The notes: generated by a model not told the origin, from the letters alone. A stretch of DNA of 64,000 bases from Sutcliffiella sp. FSL R7-0096 (GCF_038595065.1 NZ_CP152003.1:3824001-3888000), one strand, 5' to 3'; positions 26,296 through 35,015 are shown, counted from the stretch's first letter. Program-made: numbers and translations.

Positions 26296-26393
26296 CAAAT
26301 GGTATTCTAAAAGGTTTCTATGGAATAAACGCCTTTTGGAATACCATTTTCTAAAAGAACACTCACTCTCCAAACCACTGAGGAGAGTGAATG
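26296..26393 (-). other. Intercistronic inverted repeats in TAXI-TRAP operon
   Basis: Two hairpins occupy the gap between the binding protein and permease genes. AAATGGTATTC/GAATACCATTT arms lie about 26298-26308 and 26340-26350, and CACTCTCC...GGAGAGTG at about 26366-26391. The second is followed on the minus strand by TTCTTTTA. They may stabilise the upstream message or partly terminate it, giving more binding protein than permease. Confidence 0.55.
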
Positions 26394-26399
26394 ATGTAA

Positions 26400-27446
26400 T
26401 TATTCGTTCTTATATTCAGGTGGATAGACAGATTCCGGGAGCTCTATGCCGATTTCTTCGTAATACTTGATAGCACCAGGATGCAATGGAACTGTTTCAT
26501 TCAAGAGTATTGCTTCTGGCACTGCTTCTTCTGCAGAAGAATGGGTTGTTAGTAGAAGGTCATTGTTCTCATGGTATGCCTTCACTAACTCATAAACAAA
26601 ATCAATATTCATTGTCTTATGAACGATTCCAAAATTAAACTGTGCAATTGTTTCAATATCCCCATGTTCGATGTTCTCATATGTTCCTGCTTCGATGGTG
26701 AAAGGAGTAAAAAATGGAAATTCCTCTATAACCTTGTCACGTTGTTCCCCATCAATCCCAAAAAGTGTTACATCTCGTAGTGCGGCTACTTCTTGAACAG
26801 CAGGAATAGGAAGTCCGGCCGCAAATCCAATAACATCAAGTTGTCCATCTTGTTGTTGAGAAGCCATGTCCCCTGCCCCAGCAAAGACAGGCGTAACATC
26901 CATCCCTAATAGTTCATGGATTTGAGGAAGATATGTTCCAGAAGTCCCTCCCATTGGGCCAACACCTGCACGATTAACGCCTTTGTCGATCATATCCTGA
27001 AGAGAACCAACCCCACTTGATTCAAGTGCCCACCAATGAAATGGCGTGTAGTACATTGGGAAAATGACACGAATGTCGTCATGTTTATTTCCATCAAACT
27101 CCGTTCCAACACCATTCATCGCTTCATAACCAGGACCAGTTGTTATCATTCCGAGGTCTTGATCACCATTTTGAATCAAGCGAATATTATCGACTGGACC
27201 TCCTGTTACTTCCACATTTGCCGTAACATTCAATTTAGATTCAAGCAGTTGTCCTAATCCACCACCATAAATGTAATAGACCCCGCCTTGGGATGCTGTT
27301 CCTATTACTACTGTCGATGGTGCATCTTGGTATTGAATTTCTGTATCATCACCACCACTGCCACCTGTTTCATTCCCTCCACAAGCAGCTGAAAAAATCA
27401 ACCCAACGCTCGCAACAGAAGCTAATAAAGTACGTTTTAAATTCAT
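26400..27446 (-). CDS. TAXI-family TRAP transporter substrate-binding lipoprotein
   Basis: A 348-residue extracytoplasmic binding protein. It has a lipoprotein signal (VGLIFSAACGGN, Cys near 22), a Gly/Asp-rich linker, and then the TAXI fold starting VVIGTASQGGVYYIYGGGLGQLLE. It delivers substrate to the fused permease encoded downstream. A cre-like sequence overlaps the promoter region, suggesting carbon catabolite repression. Confidence 0.92.
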   Translation of the reverse strand: MNLKRTLLASVASVGLIFSAACGGNETGGSGGDDTEIQYQDAPSTVVIGTASQGGVYYIYGGGLGQLLESKLNVTANVEVTGGPVDNIRLIQNGDQDLGMITTGPGYEAMNGVGTEFDGNKHDDIRVIFPMYYTPFHWWALESSGVGSLQDMIDKGVNRAGVGPMGGTSGTYLPQIHELLGMDVTPVFAGAGDMASQQQDGQLDVIGFAAGLPIPAVQEVAALRDVTLFGIDGEQRDKVIEEFPFFTPFTIEAGTYENIEHGDIETIAQFNFGIVHKTMNIDFVYELVKAYHENNDLLLTTHSSAEEAVPEAILLNETVPLHPGAIKYYEEIGIELPESVYPPEYKNE

Positions 27447-27485
27447 ATTGCTTTCCCCCTTTGATTTTATCTAACTATTCAAATT

Positions 27486-27500
27486 ATAAAGCGCTTACAT
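27486..27500 (-). promoter_or_regulatory. cre-like site upstream of TAXI binding protein
   Basis: Minus strand ATGTAAGCGCTTTAT matches the cre consensus WTGNAANCGNWNNCW except for the penultimate C. It lies 40 bases upstream of the ATG and runs into a TATAAT-like -10 (CTTTATAATTTG). Confidence 0.5.
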
Positions 27501-27550
27501 TTTATTGTGGTTATTTGCTCTTATTTTTCTTTTTGGTCTTTTTGGTCAGC

Positions 27551-27579
27551 AAAAAAAACAGCCTTCATAAAGGCTGTTT
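27551..27579 (-). terminator. Terminator of dctS-dctR-dctB unit
   Basis: Minus-strand AAACAGCC TTTATGAA GGCTGTTT followed by a T-run, 14 bases after the binding-protein stop codon. Confidence 0.9.
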
Positions 27580-27592
27580 CCGATACAGATAG

Positions 27593-28639
27593 TTAATCTT
27601 CACTGTAAAGTAGCTCGTTCACTAATTCTTCTCCAATGACATTGGAATATTTCTGATAGACTGGGGTCAGCTCATTTCTCCATAGCTGTTTCTCTTCTTC
27701 TGTTAAATAATGAACTTCTAGGGAGTTTTCACCCTTAAGCTTTTCCAGCATTTCTTGGTTATGTGATTTAGCATATTCACGTAGCCATTCCGTCACTTCT
27801 CCCATCGCATCTTCAATGTTTTTCTGGTGATCGAGGGGCAGCGCATCCCAGAATTCAGCATTCATTAACACTGCGTATCCTAAATAATTATGATTAGTAA
27901 CTGTCATATACTCCTGTTGTTTATAGAATCCTTTAGAATAGATATTGGAGAAAGTATTTTCGGTTCCGTCAATTCGACCTGAGCTTAAGGTTTCATAGAC
28001 TTCATTGAATGAATATGTACTAGGTGATGCTCCAAGGTGTTTGTACGTATCCATCAATACATCACTTGGCATCACTCTTACAGCGATGCCTTCTACATCC
28101 CTTGGGTTCACGATTGGACGTATCCTGTTGGTAAATTGCTTAAAGCCGTTGTCCCAATAAGCGATGCCCTTATAACCACGAGTCCCGATGCTTTCAAAAA
28201 GCTTACTTCCTAATTCCCCTTCAAAAGCACGTCTCACCTCTAACTCGTCTTCAAAAACGAAGGGAAGATCCATCACCATCCAATTGGGATCATGAACTGT
28301 AACTTCAGAAAAAGCTGGAGCTATTAGGTGCACCTCATTCTCCAACAATGCCACAAACTCCTCCTGAGCATCATAAAGTACGCCGTTTGGGAATATCTGC
28401 ACCTCCACCCAGCCATCAGTCTTTTCTCTCACTAACTTTGCAAACATCGCTGCTGCCAAACCTTTTGGAGTATTTTCTGCCACGACATGACTGAACTTAA
28501 GTACATACTTTTCATTTAACCCTTCCATTTCCACGTCAATGGCTTTAGGTTCCGATTTTACATCTCTCCCAAAACCGATATAAAAGGCAGAAATGACACC
28601 AAGACATAAAAATGCCACAATGGCAATAAAACCTTTCAT
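27593..28639 (-). CDS. dctB: DctP-type TRAP dicarboxylate-binding protein (DctB-like)
   Basis: An extracytoplasmic binding protein of about 348 residues with an N-terminal signal anchor (MKGFIAIVAFLCLGVISAFYIG). The DctP-family core is YVLKFSHVVAENTPKGLAAAMFAKLV...GWVEVQIFPNGVLYDAQEE, and RVMPSDV and NTFSNIY follow. ATG 28639 is preferred; a GTG at 28648 sits too close to the GGGG site. It is encoded directly after dctS-dctR, the arrangement of B. subtilis dctB, where the binding protein acts with the kinase as co-sensor for C4-dicarboxylates. No partner permease is encoded in this unit. Confidence 0.85.
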   Translation of the reverse strand: MKGFIAIVAFLCLGVISAFYIGFGRDVKSEPKAIDVEMEGLNEKYVLKFSHVVAENTPKGLAAAMFAKLVREKTDGWVEVQIFPNGVLYDAQEEFVALLENEVHLIAPAFSEVTVHDPNWMVMDLPFVFEDELEVRRAFEGELGSKLFESIGTRGYKGIAYWDNGFKQFTNRIRPIVNPRDVEGIAVRVMPSDVLMDTYKHLGASPSTYSFNEVYETLSSGRIDGTENTFSNIYSKGFYKQQEYMTVTNHNYLGYAVLMNAEFWDALPLDHQKNIEDAMGEVTEWLREYAKSHNQEMLEKLKGENSLEVHYLTEEEKQLWRNELTPVYQKYSNVIGEELVNELLYSED

Positions 28640-28648
28640 CTCATTCAC

Positions 28649-29338
28649 CTACCCCTTAAAACGATACATTTGTATCGGCCTTCCGATTGTGCCATATGTT
28701 AATTCCATCTCCACTTTTCCGACAGATTCTAAATAGCTCAAATACCTTCTGGCCGTTACTCTAGCAAGGCCGACATTTTTCCCGATTTCCTCAGCTGATT
28801 GTGCTTCTTTCAACTCATTTATATAGTTAATGACCTGATTAAGCGTTTGATGCTGCAGCCCTTTCGGTAAATGATCCACGCTTTCTTTTTTGGAAGTAAC
28901 CATCACCTTATCCCATTTATCCTGGGAAATGGATGCTTCCCTATACAGTTGCCTTTGAACTTCCTTATATTGATGGAAAGCCTTTTCCAGTCGCTCAAAG
29001 GTAAATGGCTTTACAATATAATCTATTACTCCATTCCTCATGAATGACTTAACTGTGCTCGTATCGTTTGCTGCAGTCACTGCAATGATATCTACATCTA
29101 TCTGATCCTGTCTAAGCTCTTGTATCAAAGAAAGACCATCTTGCCCCGGCATGTAGACATCCAAGAGAACCAAATCGGGCTCTAATTCTTCCATTAACTT
29201 TTTTCCTTCCACTCCAGAAGCAGCAACACCAGCAACGATAAAACCTTCTATTTTCTCTATAAAAAGTTTATTGACATGCTGCACCATAGGATCATCTTCA
29301 ATCAATAAAACCTGAATCAATGAATCTTTTCTACCCAT
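28649..29338 (-). CDS. dctR: Response regulator DctR (CitB/DcuR family)
   Basis: A 229-residue two-component regulator. It has a receiver domain (about 8-125) with LLIEDD at the acidic pocket, phospho-acceptor Asp in LVLLDVYMPG near 59, and conserved Lys in DYIVKPF near 107. A C-terminal helix-turn-helix (about 160-220) includes IGKNVGLARVTARRYLSYLESVGKV. It overlaps dctS by eight bases. Expected to activate a dicarboxylate transporter gene elsewhere and possibly dctB. Confidence 0.9.
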   Translation of the reverse strand: MGRKDSLIQVLLIEDDPMVQHVNKLFIEKIEGFIVAGVAASGVEGKKLMEELEPDLVLLDVYMPGQDGLSLIQELRQDQIDVDIIAVTAANDTSTVKSFMRNGVIDYIVKPFTFERLEKAFHQYKEVQRQLYREASISQDKWDKVMVTSKKESVDHLPKGLQHQTLNQVINYINELKEAQSAEEIGKNVGLARVTARRYLSYLESVGKVEMELTYGTIGRPIQMYRFKG

Positions 29339-30944
29339 GTTCCCACACCCTCCTTTTCATCGGGAGCTTGATGTTGAATTCCGTTCCTTCTTGCGGCTGA
29401 CTTTTGAAAGTAATTTTCCCGTCGACCCGTGACACGATGGAATGAATAAGAAACAACCCGATGCCCCTCCCTTGTTTCGCTTTGGTAGAATAGCCCCGTG
29501 AAAAGACTTTTTCTTTTTCTACGGTAAACATTCCTCCCCCATTGTCCTTGACTGTTATATGTAATTCCTCATCTGATTGCATTAACAGAATGCATACTTC
29601 CTTCCACTCATTCTTTGATTCGCTCAAGGCATCGAAGCTGTTATCTATTAGATTTCCAAGGATGACAACTAAATCATGATTGGTAATCCCCTCAGGATAC
29701 TCCTCAAAACAACTCTCGGGATTAATCTTCACCTGATAGTTCAGTTCCTTTCCTCTACTAATTTTTCCAAGCAATAACCCCGCCACGTTATCGTCGTGAA
29801 TCTTCTTTTGGAGCACCTGGGAAATACCTGTTTCCTCATCCTGCAAGGAAAAAATATATTCCAATGCCTTTGAGCTTTCTTCAAGCTGGATCAGCCCTGC
29901 AATCGTGTGCAATTTATTCGAGTATTCATGGTTTTGCACCCTAAGCGCCTCCACAAATGCTTGAACCCCTGTAAGCTCCTGCGCCAAACGATTAACTTCC
30001 GTCCTATCTTGGAAAATAGCCAACGCCCCAACATTCCTCTCCCCAACAGTTATGGGGACCCGATTACTCAAAATCGCCTTGTTTTGCACAAATAAATCCC
30101 GCTGGAAAATCGGCTTTCCCAATTCCAGTATTTCAGGCAATCTGGTATCAGGGATCACCTCACGGATCTTTGCACCGACTACATCCCCTTTAACGCCAAG
30201 CATCTTTTTTGCTGCATGGTTTATGACAGTGATCCGCTCCTTATCATCGATGGCAATGACCCCTTCATGGATGGCATTAAAAGTAGCTGTTCTTTCCACA
30301 AGTACACGAGCCAATTCGCCTGGCTCCATTTCAAATGTCTGCTTTTTAATGTGGTTGGCCAATAGCCAAGCTCCCCATACACCAAATAAAGTAGTGATAA
30401 AAACGATTACAATAATGGATTGTAAATATTCATAAACGATGTCTTTCATGGTCGGTAAGACATTCCCGACAACTACAACACCTATTTGATCTTGGACCTG
30501 ATCTGCCTTTTTGATAGGGACAAATGCCCGTACTGAAGTATTGCCGTCGGCTACCTCTGCTTTAGAGATATAAATATGTTCCGCAAATGCAGGACCTTCG
30601 TCTCCTCCCATAAACGAAGTATTCACTCGCTCTTGTATAGGATGGGTAAGTCTGACCTTATCCATATTAAGGATGACAATATAATCATGGTTATTAATGA
30701 CCCTTATCCGTTCCACAAGCGGCCTTAATAATTCTGGAGCATTTGGTTCTTCAACAGACTGTTGAACGACCGGGTTGGTAGCGACTACTTGAGCCGTAAT
30801 TAATGCCCTTTGGGAAAATTGCTCTTCTTTTACACTTGACATATATCCCAACAAAATAATTCCAATGATGAGAAGGGAAAATAAGACAATGCCAAATGAT
30901 AAGCCTGTTATTTTCCAACGAATCGGTAAATGGATTCTTTTCAT
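29331..30944 (-). CDS. dctS: Sensor histidine kinase DctS (CitA/DcuS family)
   Basis: A 537-residue membrane kinase with two transmembrane helices (about 11-33 and 172-195) flanking an extracytoplasmic sCache/PASC sensor containing VIVLNMDKVRLTHPI. A cytoplasmic PAS domain (about 210-320) follows, then a SPOB_a-type dimerisation helix with the probable phospho-acceptor His in RVQNHEYSNKLHTIAGL near 343, and an HATPase domain (NLIDNSFDAL, DNGGGM, GRGIGLFLI). These features define the citrate/C4-dicarboxylate sensor group. First gene of the dctS-dctR-dctB unit. Confidence 0.9.
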   Translation of the reverse strand: MKRIHLPIRWKITGLSFGIVLFSLLIIGIILLGYMSSVKEEQFSQRALITAQVVATNPVVQQSVEEPNAPELLRPLVERIRVINNHDYIVILNMDKVRLTHPIQERVNTSFMGGDEGPAFAEHIYISKAEVADGNTSVRAFVPIKKADQVQDQIGVVVVGNVLPTMKDIVYEYLQSIIVIVFITTLFGVWGAWLLANHIKKQTFEMEPGELARVLVERTATFNAIHEGVIAIDDKERITVINHAAKKMLGVKGDVVGAKIREVIPDTRLPEILELGKPIFQRDLFVQNKAILSNRVPITVGERNVGALAIFQDRTEVNRLAQELTGVQAFVEALRVQNHEYSNKLHTIAGLIQLEESSKALEYIFSLQDEETGISQVLQKKIHDDNVAGLLLGKISRGKELNYQVKINPESCFEEYPEGITNHDLVVILGNLIDNSFDALSESKNEWKEVCILLMQSDEELHITVKDNGGGMFTVEKEKVFSRGYSTKAKQGRGIGLFLIHSIVSRVDGKITFKSQPQEGTEFNIKLPMKRRVWEHG

Positions 30945-30992
30945 ATTAAACCTCTGTCTAAATTTTTTGATTATTTAAATAATCATACATGA

Positions 30993-31032
30993 TAAAAAAA
31001 ATCAGCGCAATCCATGTTGGAATCTACGCTGT
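30993..31032 (-). terminator. Terminator of MFS transporter gene
   Basis: Minus-strand arms CAGCG...CGCTG with partly paired interior (ATTCC/GGATT), then ATTTTTTTTA, ten bases after the MFS stop codon. Confidence 0.75.
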
Positions 31033-31040
31033 GTCTATGT

Positions 31041-32243
31041 TCAAGATACATTTTTGGAAAGTACGGTAATCGGCACTTCTTTTAACTTTTTATCATATAC
31101 CAAGGTTGTAAATATCGCTATCACCATAAAGGACATTAAAACACCAAACAACATTCCCATTCCAGAAAGGTCCACCAATACCCCTCCCATAAAGGGACCT
31201 AGCATCCTTCCGCCTGTTGCAGTCGAGTTGACGATTCCTTGATAGAACCCTTCCCGTCCTTTTGGGGCTAGTTGATTAGCCACAGTTGGAACAGCCGGCC
31301 AGACGAACATTTCACCGATTGTAATGATGATCATTGCTACAACAAAAGCTGTGTATTGCTCAGCTACTCCCACTACCGCGAAGGAAATAATGAATATGAC
31401 CAATCCCACAATGATCTGGGTTTTCAACGTTTTTGTGTATTTTTTTACTACCCATGAAATGATGGGTTGTGCCAGTACGATTAATGCTCCATTTATTGTC
31501 CATAAAATGCTGTACTGCTTTAGGGATATCCCAAGTGATTGTGTATGTGTGGCAATGGTCGTCTGCCATTGGACATAGCCCATCCAGCACAGAAGATACC
31601 CGATACACACTGTTAATAAAGCGTACAGCTTAGTATGTTCCTTAATTCTTTGCTTTTGATCCAATACGGAGGTCTGGCTAGTAGGATTAGCCTGTATCTT
31701 CCGATAGCCAAATAATGCGATGATGAAAAAGATTGCGTACGTGACTGTATTCGCGAGGAATATGTAGTCAAAACGAATATCCGCCACAAGCCCCCCGAGT
31801 GCCGCTCCAATAGCCACACCAAGATTCTGTGATACATACATGGCATTGAACGATTTGCGTCCACCTTCCTTCCACACGGAACCTGCCATCGCGTACATGG
31901 ATGGGAACACAATCCCTGATCCGAATCCAATGATGGTCAAGTACACCACATAGAAATTCCAAGTGTGATTGATGGTCAAGCCAATGAGTGCAATGATGGT
32001 GATGGAAATCCCTAAAAGAATGGACCGGTATCCACCAATTTTATCAAAAAGCACACCACCTATCAGGTTTCCTATTACACTTGCACCGGCATTAACCATT
32101 AGAACAAGTCCCGCCACAGAAAGCGACTTTCCAAGGATGTCATGAATGTATATAGTATTTAACGGCCATAAAAAAGAAGCCCCAGTTACGTTTATTGCCA
32201 TACCAATAACTAATAACCAAAGGGCTCTGGGCATTTTAAACAT
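31041..32243 (-). CDS. Major facilitator superfamily transporter
   Basis: About 400 residues and 12 predicted helices. The loop motif GGVLFDKIGGYRSIL between helices 2 and 3 is the MFS signature, and GGVLVDLSGMGMLF occurs in the second half. It resembles drug-efflux-type MFS proteins such as YttB, but the substrate is unknown. The ATG at 32243 (MFKMPRALWLL) has AAGGAGG ten bases upstream; a TTG at 32267 also opens the frame but overlaps no good site. It is monocistronic with its own terminator. Confidence 0.85.
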   Translation of the reverse strand: MFKMPRALWLLVIGMAINVTGASFLWPLNTIYIHDILGKSLSVAGLVLMVNAGASVIGNLIGGVLFDKIGGYRSILLGISITIIALIGLTINHTWNFYVVYLTIIGFGSGIVFPSMYAMAGSVWKEGGRKSFNAMYVSQNLGVAIGAALGGLVADIRFDYIFLANTVTYAIFFIIALFGYRKIQANPTSQTSVLDQKQRIKEHTKLYALLTVCIGYLLCWMGYVQWQTTIATHTQSLGISLKQYSILWTINGALIVLAQPIISWVVKKYTKTLKTQIIVGLVIFIISFAVVGVAEQYTAFVVAMIIITIGEMFVWPAVPTVANQLAPKGREGFYQGIVNSTATGGRMLGPFMGGVLVDLSGMGMLFGVLMSFMVIAIFTTLVYDKKLKEVPITVLSKNVS

Positions 32244-32430
32244 AACTGCATGCCCTCCTTCAACCAATTATTTCGAAATCCAAAATAATTGTAATCCGTT
32301 TTGGGGGCAGTTTCAATATAAAAAAACAGAAATGAGAAAATGTATTTATTCTGACTTTTGGGACAGGGTGGGAGAGCTTATTATTTCGTATTCAGTTCGG
32401 TAATATCATGCATATCTTCAGTAATGGTCG

Positions 32431-32598
32431 ATTATTGTGGCTTTTCTAGGAGGGGGAAGTGTAAGTTTTTCATGGTGATTGTACTTTTTCAGGTCTGATT
32501 GTGACTTTTTCGAGGGTTATTGTGACTTTTCCAGGTGTGATTGTGACTTTTTCGGGGGTTATTGTGACTTTTCCCCAGGGTATTGTGACTTTTGGCAT
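32431..32598. repeat. Tandem repeat of ~21-bp ATTGTGACTTTT units
   Basis: About seven imperfect copies of a roughly 21-base unit, ATTGTGACTTTTTCNRGGGT, lie in the gap between the MFS gene and the small gene at 32669. The copies alternate between TTTTTCGRGGGT and TTTTCCAGG variants, as if a 42-base double unit had duplicated. No reading frame or CRISPR-like spacer structure is present. The rest of 32244-32430 shows nothing I can name. Confidence 0.75.
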
Positions 32599-32640
32599 AT
32601 AATTCAAAATTCATACCAATTTTCAAATGCCTTCATCATA

Positions 32641-32666
32641 TAAAAAAAGCAGCACCAAGGCTGCTC
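32641..32666 (-). terminator. Terminator of small 54-aa gene
   Basis: Minus-strand AGCAGC CTTGGT GCTGCT followed by seven T residues, directly after the stop codon at 32669. Confidence 0.8.
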
Positions 32667-32668
32667 TC

Positions 32669-32833
32669 CTACTCATTCTCGCTATGATTCTTGGATCTGA
32701 CTGGTTGGGCTTTTTTCAGATTCTTCTGCTTTACTTCCCTAACCGGATTATATTCTGCACCCATTTCTACTGCCGTATTTTCGGCGTTTCTCGTTTTTTG
32801 CTCCGGGTTATTTTGCTTGGAACGTTTCTTCAT
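32669..32833 (-). CDS. Small basic hydrophilic protein (54 aa), unknown
   Basis: Not recognised. A 54-codon frame starting MKKRSKQNNPEQKTRNAENT and ending NHSENE, without hydrophobic segment or cysteine and rich in Lys, Asn, Gln and Glu. A GGGAG site nine bases before the ATG and an immediate terminator after the stop support expression as a real gene. The composition resembles small spore-associated proteins of Bacillus, which is only a suggestion. It lies 27 bases downstream of ytzC on the same strand and may be co-transcribed with it. Confidence 0.65.
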   Translation of the reverse strand: MKKRSKQNNPEQKTRNAENTAVEMGAEYNPVREVKQKNLKKAQPVRSKNHSENE

Positions 32834-32859
32834 ATTGGAGTTCTCCCTTCCACAAACAG

Positions 32860-33123
32860 TTAATGTCTCAATAAAGTCATTTCATTTTGAAGATTTTGCA
32901 ACTGCAGGCGCATGCGATTTAATTGCTCGCGTTGCTGAGCATTACAACTCTGGGAAAGATGCATAAGGTCATTGTACGTTGCTTCGATTTGCTCTTGGGC
33001 ACTTGTGAATTCGGTATCGTTATAGTGCTCCAGTTGCTTTGCTTCACTATATTGTGCATGTGCATTGCGCAGTGCATCTTCACATTGTTGAATAAATTGT
33101 TCAACAGATTCTCTTGTTGCCAT
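32860..33123 (-). CDS. ytzC: YtzC family protein (DUF2524)
   Basis: An 87-residue protein matching the Bacillus YtzC/DUF2524 family: MATRESVEQFIQQCEDAL at the start and QQREQLNRMRLQLQNLQNEM near the end. It is helical; function unknown. The ATG at 33123 (GGGGTGA upstream) is preferred over the longer frame from 33189, whose extra 22 residues are not family-like. It is divergent from ytqA, as in B. subtilis. Confidence 0.9.
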   Translation of the reverse strand: MATRESVEQFIQQCEDALRNAHAQYSEAKQLEHYNDTEFTSAQEQIEATYNDLMHLSQSCNAQQREQLNRMRLQLQNLQNEMTLLRH

Positions 33124-33279
33124 GGTTCCATTCACCCCACAATTTTTCTGTGTACTCGGCTTTATTTTGCGCATTTTTTTCAAGTCCATGCTAAAAAAGT
33201 GAACGGCATTGAAGCTGGTTGTGGATACATGCTAAAATAGTTTGTTAGCATTAGTTGGACAAAAAGAGGAGGAGTACGG

Positions 33280-34257
33280 ATGACTAAACAAACAACGCAA
33301 AATCCGTTTCCATATTCCGTTGAAGATAAACGATATCACACGTGGAATTATCATTTACGTAATCATTTCGGACATAAAGTATTCAAAGTGGCTTTAGATG
33401 GTGGTTTTGACTGCCCTAACCGTGATGGCACAGTAGCTCATGGCGGTTGCACATTTTGCAGTGCCGCAGGTTCCGGTGATTTTGCAGGAAACCGTGCAGA
33501 TGATTTAATCACCCAATTTAATGAGATAAAAGCTAAAATGCATCATAAATGGAAAGACGGCAAATATATGGCCTATTTCCAGGCCTTCACCAATACGCAC
33601 GCACCAGTAGAGGTCTTAAGGGAAAAATACGAAACCGTGCTACAGCAGGATGGGGTGGTCGGCCTTTCCATTGGAACACGGCCTGATTGCTTGCCAGATG
33701 ATGTGGTGGAATATTTAGCCGAGTTGAATCAGCGCACTTATCTTTGGGTGGAGCTTGGTTTGCAAACGGTTCATGAGAGAACCGCCCTCCTGATCAATCG
33801 TGCCCATGACTTTGAAACATATGTGGAAGGTGTCAACAAATTGCGTAAGCATGGCATCCGTGTATGTTCCCATATCATTGACGGTCTGCCATTGGAAGAT
33901 AATAAAATGATGATGGAAACGGCAGAGGCTGTTGCAAAGCTGGATGTGCAGGGAATCAAAATTCATTTGCTTCACCTCCTGAAGGGCACTCCTATGGTAA
34001 AGCAATATGAAAAAGGCATGCTGGAATTCCTTTCCTTCGAGGATTACATCCAACTAGTTTGCGATCAGTTGGAGATTTTGCCACCTGAAATGATCGTCCA
34101 TCGCATTACAGGGGACGGCCCCATTGATATCATGATCGGTCCGATGTGGAGTGTGGATAAGTGGTCGGTACTGAATGCCATTGATGCTGAACTGAAAAGA
34201 AGAGACAGTTGGCAAGGAAAGTATTATGTTGGGAAAGGCGCTGAGGATGCACGATGA
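33280..34257 (+). CDS. ytqA: Radical SAM protein YtqA (TIGR01212 family)
   Basis: A 325-residue Elp3-like radical SAM protein. The cluster cysteines appear in the spaced motif DCPNRDGTVAHGGCTFC near residue 45, with the long Cys spacing typical of TIGR01212, followed by the SAM-binding SIGTRPDCLPDDV near 130. The function is unproven; roles in tRNA or other modification are suspected for relatives. RBS AGGAGGAG. It overlaps ytqB by four bases (ATGA), so the two are translationally coupled. Confidence 0.93.
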   Translation: MTKQTTQNPFPYSVEDKRYHTWNYHLRNHFGHKVFKVALDGGFDCPNRDGTVAHGGCTFCSAAGSGDFAGNRADDLITQFNEIKAKMHHKWKDGKYMAYFQAFTNTHAPVEVLREKYETVLQQDGVVGLSIGTRPDCLPDDVVEYLAELNQRTYLWVELGLQTVHERTALLINRAHDFETYVEGVNKLRKHGIRVCSHIIDGLPLEDNKMMMETAEAVAKLDVQGIKIHLLHLLKGTPMVKQYEKGMLEFLSFEDYIQLVCDQLEILPPEMIVHRITGDGPIDIMIGPMWSVDKWSVLNAIDAELKRRDSWQGKYYVGKGAEDAR

Positions 34258-34826
34258 AATTGGAACGAGTCTTACCATACAGTAAAAAGATTTTGAAACT
34301 TGCTGTGTCAGAGGGTGATATTGCTGTTGATTGTACAGTTGGAAACGGACACGATACCCTCTTCCTTGCAGAGCTTGTTGGAGAGTCTGGCCATGTGTAT
34401 GGCTTTGATATCCAACGTGAGGCTATAACGAACACTGATGCTCTGCTAGGGGAACATGGTGCTGAACCTCGTGTCACGCTGTTTGAAGCAAGCCATGCAG
34501 AGGTACTGGATAGAATTCCTTCTGAAAAACATGACCAGATCAGGGGGGCCATTTTCAATCTGGGTTACCTTCCTGGTGGAGACAAAGAAATTGTAACGGT
34601 ACCAGAGAGTACGATCATCGCCGTGGACAAACTTCTTTCCGTCATGAAAAAAGAGGGAGTCATCATCATTGTCGTCTATCACGGCCACCCAGAAGGCCAG
34701 GTCGAACGGGATGCCCTTCTCGACTACGTCACCAAACTGGACCAGAAAAAAGCACATGTCCTGCAATACCGCTTCCTGAACCAAGTGAACAACCCACCAT
34801 TCATCATCGCCTTAGAAAAAAAATAA
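34254..34826 (+). CDS. ytqB: Class I SAM-dependent methyltransferase YtqB
   Basis: A 190-residue rRNA-methylase-like protein. SAM motif I is DCTVGNGHDTLFLAE near 24-38, and AIFNLGYLPGGDKEI near 100 is a characteristic NLGYLPG motif. Its length and partner ytqA match B. subtilis YtqB, for which SAM binding is described and which may act on tRNA. Ends with a strong terminator. Confidence 0.92.
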   Translation: MKLERVLPYSKKILKLAVSEGDIAVDCTVGNGHDTLFLAELVGESGHVYGFDIQREAITNTDALLGEHGAEPRVTLFEASHAEVLDRIPSEKHDQIRGAIFNLGYLPGGDKEIVTVPESTIIAVDKLLSVMKKEGVIIIVVYHGHPEGQVERDALLDYVTKLDQKKAHVLQYRFLNQVNNPPFIIALEKK

Positions 34827-34860
34827 CAAAGGATCCGGCACAAAAGCCGGATCCTTTGTC
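34827..34860 (+). terminator. Terminator of ytqA-ytqB
   Basis: ACAAAGGATCCGGC ACAAAA GCCGGATCCTTTGT, a 14-bp perfect stem directly after the stop. The T-run is short, and it could serve both directions. Confidence 0.85.
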
Positions 34861-34861
34861 G

Positions 34862-35015
34862 CTTTAACGTGGTGAGGGTCAGACCCCTTTTAACGCTTTA
34901 TAACTTTAACGCAGTGAGGGTCAGACCCTTTTTAACATTTTATAACTTTAACGCAGTGAGGGTCAGACCCCTTTTAACACTTTATAACTTTAACACAGTG
35001 AGGGTCAGACCCCTT
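34862..35015. repeat. 42-bp tandem repeat with GGGTCAGACCC palindromes (3.7 units)
   Basis: Three full 42-base units (34862-34903, 34904-34945, 34946-34987) and a 28-base partial unit that stops at the ytpB stop codon. The unit reads CTTTAACGCAGTGAGGGTCAG... and centres on the palindrome GGGTCAGACCC. Copies differ at only a few positions. The repeat makes a spurious open frame with period 14 residues. A related GGGGTCAGACCCC motif recurs at 51856-51870. Confidence 0.9.

Noticed and set aside
34862-35015. CRISPR array
   Set aside because: Units are contiguous 42-bp near-identical copies with no variable spacers and no cas genes nearby; the same applies to 32431-32598.
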